A stretch of 64,000 nucleotides of DNA, taken from NCBI GenBank assembly GCA_013397695.1, contig VYZI01000113.1, forward strand, positions 650,791 to 714,790, given 5' to 3'. Shown here in pieces: positions 47,551 to 59,800 of the stretch. The position numbers were made by a program, and so were the translations under genes. The DNA is from Centropus unirufus. Its lineage: Eukaryota > Chordata > Aves > Cuculiformes > Centropidae. Under the pieces are notes generated by a model, which saw only the letters and a program-made list of their open reading frames with translations, was not told where the DNA came from and did no database searches. How positions within the stretch are numbered: position 1 is the first letter of the stretch; each line of letters opens with the position of its first letter.

Positions 47551-50500
47551 CAGCCTTTCTTGGCAAAAGCATGGCCTAGATGAGATTGTAATAATGAAAG
47601 AGAGAACAGCAGCCTAGAATGAATACAAGATGGAGAGCAATGTTTGAACTTTCTAGGGAGTATGTATCATAGCTGAGCTTCACTTTTGCAGATCTGTGCT
47701 ATATGCAATTTAAAGCTTCCTTATCCACTAAGAGACAGCCTCGAACAATTCTTCCGCTGTTTCGGTTTTCTTACTCACCAGTGAGACCACATATTGATGT
47801 AATCTTAAGTGTCTTATATTTACAGCCCTGGTACTATTACAAAATGAACACGTCATAAAATCATTGAAGACTGGGGAGTTCAAAAAGTGTTCCTGACTGA
47901 CACAGGTCATCCGATACCATTATTTCCTTTCACTATGAACCTCCAAACAGGCTCAGGCAGCTAATGGGAAGATATATCCTTTTAAGAGTTTGAAGAAATA
48001 TGTTAGTGGTTTTGGCTCTCTGGCAGTAGTGAAGTACCCAATTTGTAATGATTAGTCACCCCAGGGAATGTGACACATTGATGTTTCCATCACTTAGCTT
48101 GTAACTCAAACCAGATAAGTGTTTCTCTGCAAAATCCACTCCATTAGATAGTGTTCACAAATTTATAGGTTTTGACATGATAAAAATTAAAGGCACAGTT
48201 AATCCACTTACAACACAGGCAAATCTCAAAATTCTTCCTCCTTTTCTCTAAGTCCAGTATCCACATCTCTAGACACTTATTTAACCCTTACAGTCAGGGC
48301 AAGCTTAAAGGATAAAACACTACACAGGAGAGCCAATCTCACTAACCCAGTTAATACTATCTCAGCCACTGGTATATGACACACTCATCATCAACTTGTT
48401 CTGGATAAGATAAAACAAAATCCATTGTGAACTATTATACAATATCCTTAATGTCTGATGAAGACGTATTTGACATGCATAGCATAGATTTCTCTTTAAA
48501 TATGTAATTCATAATCACTGAATACCAGGCTGTAAAGGATCTCAAGAATCATCTTCCTCCTTCAAGAGAACTTTATTAAAGCTATTGACCCTCTCAGACT
48601 TCCTTAGTGGTATTTGGAGGCAGTGCTCATTCACACCAATAACATATTATTGATGGGCTAAGAAGCCTGCTCAGCTCCCTTGCTGGAGACAAGTCTGGAT
48701 GCCATCTCAGAATTGCAGGTACTGTTATTCCAATGTCCATGCTAGACCTCTTGATGCTGCATGAGCTTGTTGAGTAGGAGAAACAGCTCACTTTATCCAA
48801 TAAAATAACCCCCATACTACCATTTGGGGGGTTTCCTTTTTTTCTTAATCAAAACCAGAGCCTCACATAAAATCAACAAGGTTTGCATAAAATCTTTTGT
48901 AACGTCATGCTTTTACAGGCAAACGCAAACCAATAAAGTTTCAGCTTTACCTGTAAAAATATGTGATTTCTAGGAAGTAGCAGTAATCATGTATTTTCTG
49001 TAAAATCAATAATTCCAATGCAAAAAGCAGATCTACCTAAAGACAGAATTTTCCCTCTAGCAGCCAAGCTAAACAAAATGATCAGGCACTTGGGAACATA
49101 AAGAATAAAGAATGAAAATGGTCTCTCTCATTTCCATAACAGCAGCAGAAGCAGCACTTATTGTATTCTGTAGCGAAACAACAGGAGCAGCAATAATAAT
49201 CTTCCTCTGTGAAGGAAAGCGTAAATTCTAGACTATTGATGGAAAAAAAGAGCTGTGAAGTTTCTGTTAAAAGGGTAAGTGTTTTAAGGGGAGAGAAAGC
49301 TTGATAGATTTTTCGCATACCTGTTTTGTGCAGCTAAGGAAAGGACTGAAGAATATTCTCAAGACTGGCCTATCTTCCCGGATCTTAAGGGATGAGATAG
49401 ATTTTATCCAATCTCCATTCAGACATGAAACAATCTCTTCTTGCATTCTTCCTTTTGCACAATGACATACAACCTTCTTCCTCCCACTGTTAGTAACAAG
49501 AGGTTGAGAAATAGGTGAGCATGTGTCACAATGCCAAACATCTCTGCTTAGGAAATCACAACTATTGTATATCTTTTCTCCTCTATGTTGCGTACCACTT
49601 TGTGGGATTCAGCTGGAAACTAAGTTCTTGAAGCCACTTATGAATGTCTAAATACATCTGGGATACTGTTTGGAGAAGTAGCCTTCAACATGCATTTATG
49701 AAAGCTCACACATGCATATGTTTATATACACATGTATGTGCATGCACTTATCCGTGCTCTCTTTCTACAATATACCCATAGCAATGCTGACCCAGATGCA
49801 TCTGTGGATTTTTGAAAATGTCAAAGAGCCCTGACAGTCAGATTTCCTCATCCACAATGAAACTTTAGTACCAGCTGAGGTTAAGCCAGTTAGTTTAAAA
49901 AATATTAATATATTGTAACTACACTTCATTTATCATGAAATAAATAGAATGTATTTTTATATCCATCTAGATAACTATAGCAGAAATGCGTGTAGCCTTT
50001 ACACAGCAGTAAGAACTAGAAACCACATTGGTTACATTAGTCAATAACCTCCTCCTGCAATGGTAGAAGATAACCTGATCATTCTTCTTCCTCTTTTTCT
50101 GACTGTGTTAATAACTGTAAGGCATTTTTGAGACATCTCTGGACTTTAGAGGGAAAGAAAGGGCTTTTACTGGAACATGGGAATTCATTTCTCTATCTTG
50201 CTGAGAAAATCTGAGTAACTATGGTGGACCAACGCTCATTTACCAAAATGTCATTTTCAGAATCACTTTTCTTCAATGAATCTGCATGTCATACATTGCA
50301 GCATGTTAATAATACTGTCTCTGTGCTGCCTAGCTAAATTTGATCTTCTCATTTGTTATTTTTAGAGTACAAATTCTCAGTAGGGTATAATAAAAAAATT
50401 AATTTGGTTACAGTGGCAGAGCTGAAGTGGTAAAAGTAAGGTTAGGTATGTAGCAGCGATATATCAGTAAACATTTGCCACAAAAGGACTGGTGGAGTGA

Positions 50501-50864
50501 GATCTCTGTCTCATTACAGTTGGTCCTAAATTTATGTGCACCCCAGATGCTCTTATTGAATATTCCAGACAAAAAAGAAAAAAACACAAAAATACGTTGT
50601 GCTTTTTTATTCTTTCATTTAGTTTTTCAAAGAGAGTCTAAAGTTCATACTTCCAACAGGAAACAAAAAACAAATTCAGCAACAACCCCTATCACATGGG
50701 CAAGATCTTTGCTGTACTTTCATGCACCTTTTCTGCACAGATTAAAATAGCTTAAAATTGGGATTCAAGTGTGTTATCCCATGCCAATTAAAGTCAACAT
50801 CTTTAGACAGTAAATGAGAAGAACCATGGTGCAATTACTATTGACAACAAGAAAAATGGGAAAA
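47551..50864. other. Unique AT-rich DNA apart from the duplicate at 48421, no gene seen
   Basis: No recognisable coding region. A cysteine-rich minus-strand frame at 49082-49318 comes from GCA/GCAG-rich sequence near 49141-49200 and is not taken as a gene. A run alternating ATGCATATG and ACACATGTATG occurs at about 49709-49750. Confidence 0.55.
48421..48554 (+). repeat. Dispersed duplicate segment, copy 2
   Basis: TCCATTGTGAACTATTATAC, then TGTCTGATGAAGACGTATTT, then AGGCTGTAAAGGATCTCAAG mirror the copy at 47420 in the same orientation about 1001 bp away. Similarity fades on both sides. Confidence 0.8.
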
Positions 50865-51810
50865 ATCATAGAATCATAGAATCTCTAGGCTGGAAGAGGT
50901 CTCCAAGACCATCGAGTCCAACCATTCCTGCCTACCACTAAACCAAATCCCTAAGCACCTCATCTACCCATCTTTTAAATACATATAAGGATGGTGATTC
51001 CACCACCTCCCTGAGCAGCCTGTTCCAGCACCTGATGACCCTCTCAGTAAAATTTTTTTTCCTAATGCCCAAGCTGAACCTCCCTTGGCACAGCCTGAGG
51101 CCATTCCCTCTTGTCCTATCACTTGTCACTTGGGAGAAGAGACCAACACCCACCTCTCCACAACCTCCTTTCAGGCAGGTGTAGGCAGTGATAAGAACTC
51201 CCCTCAGCCTCCTCTTCTCTAGGCTAAACAACCCCGGTTCCCTCAGCTGCTCCTCCCAAGACTTGTTCTCCAGCCCCTTCACCAGCTTTTTTGCCTTTCT
51301 CTGGACATGCTCCAGAGCCTCAACATCCTCCATGTAGTGAGGGGCCCAGAAGTGAACACAGGATCTGAGGTGCAGCCTCACCAGTGCCAAGTACAGGCGC
51401 AAAATCACCTCTCTGCTCCTGCTGGCCATGCTGTTCCTCATACAGGCCATCGGCCTTCTTGGCCACCTGGGCACACTGCTGGCTCATGTTCAGTCAGCTG
51501 TGAACCCCCAGGTCCTTCTCCTCCAGGCAGCTTTCCAGCCACACTTCCCCAGGCCTGTAGCACTGCACAGGATTATTCTGTCCCAAGTGCAGGACCCGGC
51601 ATTTGGCCTTGTTAAGCCTCATCCCATTGGTCTCAGCCCATCTGTCCAGCCTGTCCAGATGCCTTTAAAGAGCCTCACTACCCTCGAGCAGATCGACACT
51701 TCCTCCCAGCTTAGTGTCATCTGTGAACTTACCAAGGGTGCATTCAACCCCTTCATCCAGGTCATTGATAAAGATATTGAACAGGATTGGACCCAGCACT
51801 GATCCCTGGG
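50865..51810 (-). mobile_element. CR1 LINE, minus strand, best-preserved copy (about 946 bp)
   Basis: The left end shows two clean reversed terminal repeats (ATCATAGAATCATAGAATCT), followed by a well-kept 3' UTR and the ORF2 C-terminus. The right end falls just upstream of the catalytic box (reverse complement of CTGATCCCTGGG, the QGSVLGP region). The 5' truncation in the reverse transcriptase is typical of CR1 insertion. Its long open frame and clean tail suggest it is the youngest CR1 copy in the window. No target duplication is visible, as usual for CR1. Confidence 0.97.
50938..51474 (-). pseudogene. CR1 ORF2 C-terminal region, open for 178 codons
   Basis: The minus-strand frame encodes the connection and C-terminal part of CR1 ORF2: VILRLYLALVRLHLRSCVHF then WAPHYMEDVEALEHVQRKAK, then SLEKRRLRGVLITAY, then VIRCWNRLLREVVESPSLYV near the end, stopping in the 3' UTR region as expected. 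It lacks the whole N-terminal part of the protein, and the palm lies in another frame (51665-51803), so it is a remnant. In that other frame the catalytic box reads FTDDTKL with Thr at 51722-51724, where the family usually has Ala. Both catalytic Asp residues remain, but the copy is too short to act. Confidence 0.92.
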
Positions 51811-52424
51811 GAAAATAAAGGGAAGGGAGGGGAATCAAGGGAAAAATAAGCATTAGAATCACAATAGGCAACCCAAATCACTTTTCTATCTGCCTAATAC
51901 TATTTCACAATGAAATAAAACCTGCTGAGTTCATCAAAATGGAAAGTGTTTTACTGCTACATCAGACTCCATGTCACTGTGATTCTAATCATAAGAAAAC
52001 TAAAGCAGAATGTAATGAATTGGCATGGAAAGGCATAACTGATTTTCATGTCTTTTACTTCTTATAGAACCTTACTCTGAATGAAGTATCCCAAAACCCT
52101 GGCTGAGTCTAAGCATAGAAAGAAATATGTATAATGCATAGTTTAGAAAGTCAGACACAGCTGTTAAAAGCTAAGATAATTGCATACCAAGGTGAAAGAT
52201 GGTGAAGAAGAAGGAATATGTAGTCATAGTGCACTGTTGAACTGCATGATTGCAGTGCTAGTCTCCACCGAGGATAAGTTGATTTGTTACAACTTTAAAA
52301 CTGGTTTATATGCATGCTGGCTCTTTTATTGGGATAGGCTGCAATGTTTGTAATTTCCTCATTCTCACTAGCATACAGAGAGCCTTGTTGACAAGAGGCT
52401 CTGCTGTTTTCACCCTTTGAAACA

Positions 52425-52434
52425 GGGGGGGGGG
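52425..52434 (+). repeat. Homopolymer G run (10 G)
   Basis: Uninterrupted run of 10 G, followed by ACAAAG. Confidence 0.9.
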
Positions 52435-53081
52435 ACAAAGCTCTCTTTTAGTAAGGTGTCAGGGGCAAGTATTAATTGCAAGTAAAACAAACTCTCAAAT
52501 ATTGCAGTTAATCCTATTGCATGCAGTTGTACAGTCCCATCTAGTGGTCAAAATTTACTTTAGTGCATAGAAGAAAAAACCCAGCACCTAAGTCATTGTC
52601 CCAGCAGACCTGTAAAGGTCATCATGTGTTTAAGCCTTGTACCAATAGTCTCATGCTAGTATAATTTCCAGTGTAAGTCACACTACCTCAGTAAGGAATG
52701 TGAACAGCAACAAAACTCTGGGGTACATTTATTTCTATCTTTAGCAGAAGTAAAGACAGAATAAGCTTAGTAATTTTTTGTGTAAGTAGAGACATGTATA
52801 TGTCTTTTTCTGGCAGAGTTTATACAACTACTGCAATTGCTATCATCGCTGCTACTGTCTAAGGAAAAGGTCCACATGTCCACCACAAGAGTCAGTGATG
52901 CCTTAATGGAGTCTGAAGGGACTAGAGGGGCAAAGGACTAGAAATTTCTGTTATCCGTGAAGGTGCTCTAGATACCAAAACATCCTGTTACAATTTTTCA
53001 AAACAAAGGTTACATTGATTACCATCTCAGTGAGACTGCCCATCACCCAGAGAGAAAGGTCAAGGCCTGATACATTTTTTC

Positions 53082-53114
53082 AGTCTGTATCCCAGTCACC
53101 TCGGGATACAGACT
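53082..53114. repeat. Perfect 12-bp inverted repeat (hairpin)
   Basis: Arm AGTCTGTATCCC (53082-53093) and its exact complement GGGATACAGACT (53103-53114) flank a 9-base loop AGTCACCTC. No terminator or transposon end is recognised nearby. Confidence 0.92.
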
Positions 53115-56100
53115 CATTTAATTTTGCAGTCCTGTAAATCCATGCATTGTCCTACCAATATATTTATTATCTATTCTGTGTTGTGTGGCACACTGTCCAA
53201 GTTAAAAAATATGCATTAGTTTTTTATAAAGCTTACAATAAATTTCATTGCATGTACACCTGATTCTTTTACAGCACACAATATCTGCCCATACCTAAAC
53301 CACTGCATTATTACATTGGCTGACTGAGTTACACAGCCAGCAAGAGATCTGTTCCAAAATCGGAGCTATGAGGTTCTAATATATGGGAAGCCCAAATGTA
53401 TTTCAAAATTCCCCAATTCATTTGAACTTCTATGATATTTCAGAGCAGGCTTGGCTGAAATTTTACAGTTTTATTCAAAATACAAATGTAACTTTCCAAA
53501 TGAAGGCAATCTACTTAGACAAAAAAAAACCTGGTGCATAAAGAAATCCAAATACATGTGAGTATCTATGCGTGTCAGGTGCAGACAAACAGGAGGAGAA
53601 ATAGTGCAATGTATATTACAGAACAGGATTTGGTATAAGTGGTAAGAAAAAGTCTTGACCTCCTCCTGTAGGGTTCTGTATTGCACTAAGGTATGCTCCC
53701 TATGTTCATGGGAAAGAGGCTGATTGCCCACCTTAAGATACTGGGGAAGATAGCCCATTTTTCACTCATTTGCAAACATGCATTCTATTGAGCAGTAATT
53801 CTGAAACCGCAAACCTTTCTGTTCTATTTTGCTTGTATCTTTCTAATTTAGGGACTGTTTGAGGTAGCATGAGATTCTAAACCTTTCCTTTTTTTCCAAG
53901 AAGAAGCTCTTCTTAGTGAAATATGAAACAGCAAGCCCCGGCCTCCAGATTTTCCAACAGTAACTGCCTTTTAGGCTGTCCTTTCCCTTTTCAACATTAC
54001 CTACTTTACCTTACTTTTCATAGTCCAACATCCATTCCACAATTTTGGTCTGTCTTCTCATGTTTAAATAATAATTGTCCTCAAGACACTTAATCAAGTT
54101 CTTTGCTGAACTCTACATTGATTACTCACATTTTATTTGTCTTGTCTATAAAATCAATTAGCTACCAAGAAGAGACACTACATCATTATCATATGCATTC
54201 TACTCTAATAAATTCAAATTGTCTTTTTGCCATTTTCCACTTAACTCTACATCTTTAGTTAATCTGTCTTCAAAACATGTCTCAAAGTCATCTTTGAGGG
54301 GTTGAACTGTTGTGGTCAATAGTTGTCCATGTAAATTTTCTCCTGCTCTCATCAATGATTCCTTCTTATCACATATAACACCCTCTCTCTTAATGCAATT
54401 CTCTGCTTGATATTTAGAAAGCCTGGTGGACCGTATCCAAACAACATAAAACTAAAAAACATACCATGTTCCTAAACCATGAAAAGGGTACAGAGTTGTC
54501 ATGGAGAAACAAGTGGAATAAAAGAGAGGACAAAAACCCTTCACTGATCTCAATACAAAAAATATACAAAAGCCTATAAAAATTCTTGTTGAAGTTGACT
54601 GTTAGAATGAAATTTTTTTATAAGCTTTTGTGGAATTTCAAATCAATATTGCTCTTGAAAAGGCATAGTAATTGCTTAATAGAATTCCTGGTTGCTACAC
54701 TCAGTACCATAAATATATCTTTTGGTATTTTTTGACTATGGATTTTTGGACCTAAACAACCATGTGTAAATGTAAACAATATAAATTGCACTACAAGAAC
54801 ATTGTTTTGGACAGTGAATAATACCACCTTCTGAAATTGTTGGAGTATAGAAGGCTTCAGTTTGTTAGCTTAAAAATATTCATTCAGTACAAAACAAGTC
54901 ATTATTATTAACACTTGATTTTCAGGAAAGTGTACCTGTTCAAAAGTAATGCATACACTAAAGCAAGGGGATCTTCAAAGTATATTTATACATAGGTGCC
55001 AAAGAGCTCTCCTGATTAGAATGGACTTGCTTAATTGCAAGTTGCAGTTAATAGGCAATAGCTCATCGTTGTACACCTATTAGACAGGATATAGACTATG
55101 TCTTGTTCAATTCTACTGCATATGCAGCTAAGATTTTCTAATAAATCTGCCCCACTGAAAGAAAAACACAATGCTATACAAAAATTGGAAATAAGACAAT
55201 ACACCTACACATTCACAAGGCTTAGATCATTCTATTTAGCTCAGTTATTATTGAAACTGTATATACATTGAGTAATATACATTGAGTTAGCTGTATGAAT
55301 GCAAGAACTTCACCTCTCCAAACAGGAGCTGCAAGTCTTCTCCCTTTTCCTATAACTGCTGCAGATACCTTAAGGATAGCTTAAATCTGTGGGGCTGGGA
55401 ATCTTGTTTTTAATAAAGTTATCTTCACTGAACATTAGAAAGTTGGGATTTATGCAACCTAAACAGATTATAATTCACAACTGGTTATACTCAATATTCG
55501 TCATATTTACTCTTTGTTTATGGCAGCCGCAAGGACCAGATCAATGGCAACTGCCTCATAAAACACTGCTGTTCTTTTATCTATTCTCTCTAAACTCCAT
55601 CTCCCTCTTTCCTTCCCCCTATGATTTGCCTTTTTAGTTCTTTTCACCTTTGTGTTTGGTCAATAATAATAATCTTAGTCTTTGAAAGCACTCCCTTATT
55701 ACAGCTCCCCTTTCAAGTCATAAAAGTATATTTCTGTCACATAAATAAATAACTATGTGGTGGAATTTATTGTTGCAGGCATCACTGGTTTCCAGGAGGG
55801 TCACTCGAATTAAAATTTGTAATTAAAAGGAGCATTTTTATGACAAAAGGAAAATCTTTTATTTAAAAAAGCAATTGGTGAGAATATTAATCTTCATGCC
55901 TCAGGGCATAAATAAACCCTTAACTGATGGATTTCAGGAAGAAACTTTTTCCTCAGGGCAGATTTTATAATTGCTTACCACATATCTTCTTCCAGCTTAC
56001 TTTAAAGCATGTTATAGCAGTGAGAGTCATTGCTTAGAATACCAGAGGAAATGGAGGACTGGATTGGTTCTGTAGGGCATTTTTGGTCTCCCACATCATT

Positions 56101-56755
56101 TTAACACTGCTTTCATTTAGAGTTACTGCATTCCAGATTTTAGAAAACAGATTTTAAGATGATCCTTTCTTCAGCTATCTTTCTCCTTTTTTTTTTTTTT
56201 TGCTGTATACTTTATAGAGGGTAAGTTTACTTCTGCTAACTTATTTGCAGTATTTGCAGCCTCAGCTATAACTGTCACCTCACAGCCTCATTCACACATT
56301 CTGTTTGCCAGTTACTAAGTTCTGCTTTGTTTTGTTTGAGTCTTCTGTCCTTTCTGGTTTGGTTTCTATCTTCCTTTAGGCTTTTAAAGTTTTACTTCAA
56401 GCTTTTCTTCTCTTTGAACAGGAAAGGCTGGCATACTCGCACTGCTTTACTGAAAAGGCATAGCAAACCATAACAAAGAACCCCAGAATATTTCTGTCTA
56501 GGAGCGGTGTTTACATCTTACTCTTATTTTTACAGGGACAAAGCCTTACAATCCATACTAAAGTGGTAAAAAAAATTTTAGCTAGCTAAGTCTGTTAACA
56601 CTAAATTCACATGTTTTAAACAAGATAATGTAGTCAAAATAAATCATACTTACAGGCGGAACTGGATGGTCTAGTTCTGATAACTAGGAGACCTTATTCT
56701 TATGAATTGATATTGTGGTTTACAAATTTTAATTTTTCTGTAGAAAATAAAGTAG

Positions 56756-56893
56756 TGAACAATGTAAATTGATGCACATGAAAATAAATTAAACAGATTT
56801 TGTTTACTGACATTAATTTACATCTGAACAATGTAAATTGATGCACATGAAAATACATTAAATAGGTTTTGTTTACTGAAATTAATTTACACC
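56756..56893 (+). repeat. Tandem duplication, period 69 bp
   Basis: TGAACAATGTAAATTGATGC at 56756 recurs at 56825, and the copies stay closely similar (a few substitutions) through TTTTGTTTACTGA and ATTAATTTACA. Each unit holds a complementary pair, ATGTAAATT near its start and AATTTACA near its end, so a single unit could fold on itself. Confidence 0.93.
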
Positions 56894-59800
56894 TATTTTT
56901 TTCATCCAGGTGTGAATCAACTGTTTACTTTTTGTGTCATGATGTAGCTCAAATGAATAGGAGGTGTATCAGAACAGGTGCAGATAATTTTGGTTATTTA
57001 TTATAAAATAAAAATCTTGCTGAAGTATATGATGTAGGAAGATAAATCTGACACTAAACCTTGTGTAGATTCTACAAGTAAGATTTACTGTACTTTGCCA
57101 CCAGTGAGAACTTTTAACTTTCATAAGTATTTTTTTTCCCACATTTGTTTTATGATACCATTTCAAATAATGACTTTCGGCATTTGTGTGATAAGTATGG
57201 TCCAGTCAGGAGATGGAAAATGGCATCAAATGTCACGAAGTTAATGGCAGGAGAAGAGCAGGACCTTAAGGATTAGACCACCCATGCAGAAGGAAAGAAC
57301 CTGAGTTCAGACCTCCTTGAATACATGGCACACAGAGAAAAATTATGTTCTCAGGCTCTTCTCATGACATTGCACCGGTACTTAAAATGACCTTAGAATC
57401 CCCACCTCTTAATGTATGTCCTAACCATGAAATCAGACACAAGCCTCAATCATATTTCTGTACTGTGTGCAGCATCAGGCAGCCTCAGGGCACTCTTTCA
57501 TATACCTCAAGCTCACTCAGCCCCAGCCAGAATCGATGATGATTATTGCTCATGCAGAGCTGGCACCCACCTACCCAGCTGTGCGGAGCTTGTGCCTCTC
57601 AACAGCAATTACTGTGCAAGCTCAGCTGAGCTGGCCTGTTCATTCGCCTTCCTTTGGCTCAAGCAGAAAGGGAGCAAAAGACTTTAAATAACCCATCTCA
57701 CTCTCCATCTTGATGCAAACATATAGAAAAACAGAACAAATTTCCCCTTAAAATCTGTTCCATATCTTTTCATTGTCTTTCCCCATGCACAACCCCTCTG
57801 TGAGTTGAGATCTTAAACACCTGTGCACATGACAATTATATTAAATCTTTATCCCATGCAGATAATGGCACACTGGTCCTCTTAGATTCCCTCCACTCAC
57901 ATTTTTTCACTCATTAACTTTCTGAACAGAAGTATCTTTGCAAGCTGTTCAGTCATATTCTAATTCATTTTAATCTCACTGCTGCCAGTCATACTGTGGA
58001 AGTCAAGGAGAAACTCCATGTTTTTAGAATTGGATCCCAAGAGACAGAAGGAAATAAATCTTTTCTAATAGTGCTTTTATTAATTTACTTTCACTGTTAT
58101 ACATAATTTGATAAACAAAAATCAATTTTTCCTCAAGTTAAATATAATTATTGTAATACTTCCTTTTACTGAATATATGAGCATTGAAACTCTGTCTTTT
58201 GAGTCAATAGACTGAATGCTTGAGCAATTTACTATATGGTGATCTCCTATAGTTCACAGCTAGGGAAATTAATTCAATTTTTTCTACACTCAAAAGCAAA
58301 TGTTTGACTAAATGCAATTAGTTTACCAATACATGAACCAACCTAGGACAGGTTTTAATTACACTTACAGGAATTTAATCTAATGCATCAAGTTGGGGTT
58401 TTTTTCTAGTATTTAATGGACCTTGCCACAATCAGTGTTAAGTACATCACCAAAATACTAAAACAATTTCTTCAACACCCCTCTTCAAAGAAGCAACATG
58501 TATAACTAATCTATAACTATATGCTGTTCATATAATCATATGAATGAAATCTTTTTTCCCCCCAGTTTTCTACAATATCATCAACACTGGATACTATTTA
58601 ACAATCTTAATGTGCTTCTGCAAAATAGCTGTATAATGGACACATCAAGACAGAGTCTGCCAGACTGACATTCTAATTTAGCTTTCCATTTCAAACAGTG
58701 GCCAGTACTAAAAGTAGCAGAGGAAGACACTAGAATTTTTATAGAGGCTAGGCATTTGATAACTTTTTTTGATAATATCTCTTTGAAAATATTTTACTTA
58801 CTTTCCTGTGCTACAGAGAGTTATTTCCAGTCTATCTACCAAATGTAACTGCTTAGCATTACTACAGAAACACATTTATTTATTCTATTCTCCCGAAAAA
58901 AGATTCTACTTCTACCAAAGCAAGAGTTTAATTTTATTAATATCACACGGCAATTAATTCATAATTCTAGTATTTTATTAACAAAACAGATTTTTTTTCT
59001 AGAGCTACATATAAAGGAAGGATTTTTGTTCCTGTGCAATTGGCCAAATATGTTTCCAACTTTATATTGTCTGTAGCAATCACTGCTAACAAATTGTGGG
59101 CATCTGAGTCTCTTTTAGTGGCCTCACACCACCACTTTTTTAACCACGTTTGATATTTCTAGCCAGTTTCATTCTGCCTCATAGTTTTGCTTTTTCACAT
59201 TAGTTTCTCAGTCTTTAAAGTATAGTGTTTTAGCTCAATTCATCTTTTTAACTCCACCATGAATTACTTTTTTAATGTTAGAATTGCTCTTTATGCCTCT
59301 GCTCTGATTTCATGACCTATTTTAAATATGAAAAAACCTCTATCCTGTACAAATCAAACCTTTTAGTCCACCAGATTGCTGGGATTTGAAAATAAATATC
59401 AGTGTTTTTGCATGCTTAAAGGTAATGGCTAAATGATAGATAAATTCTGATCATAGACAGCAGTGAATCTGAGAAGGAGGAAAGGTAAAATATAATCTTA
59501 GCAAAAGAAAACTTGAACACAGCATCCATAATCTAGTAGTAGATTTCTCTTCTTTGGACTTAATTCTATAACATATATGGTTGAGCAAACCATTCTGAAA
59601 AGTATTTACCTCATCAGAATTTTTTAGTTTTACATATAAAACATTCATAATAATATTTCATTAAGATAAATGAAAAACCAAGACTATGATCTTGAGGTTC
59701 AGACTTATTTTTTGTTCTATAATTAATTGCAAAAACAATTAGCATTAGGACTTTTATGTTTTATAGACTTAGTATTTCTTAGAGATTTTTAAAATGCAGA

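Larger units (their letters stand above)
51811..56755. other. Unique AT-rich DNA, no gene seen
   Basis: No recognised coding region or interspersed repeat. Contains a 10-G run at 52425-52434 and the 12-bp inverted repeat at 53082-53114. Confidence 0.6.

Noticed and set aside
49082..49318. Cysteine-rich minus-strand frame
   Set aside because: The cysteines come from GCA/GCAG-rich simple sequence at 49141-49200; no conserved spacing or signal peptide.
51307..51802. Two long plus-strand frames of 102 and 124 codons
   Set aside because: They are antisense to the CR1 ORF2 remnant and reflect its higher GC content.
57345..57691. Three overlapping plus-strand frames in a GC-richer patch
   Set aside because: No domain in any frame and no splice or repeat signal; only a short palindrome AGCTCAGCTGAGCT is visible.
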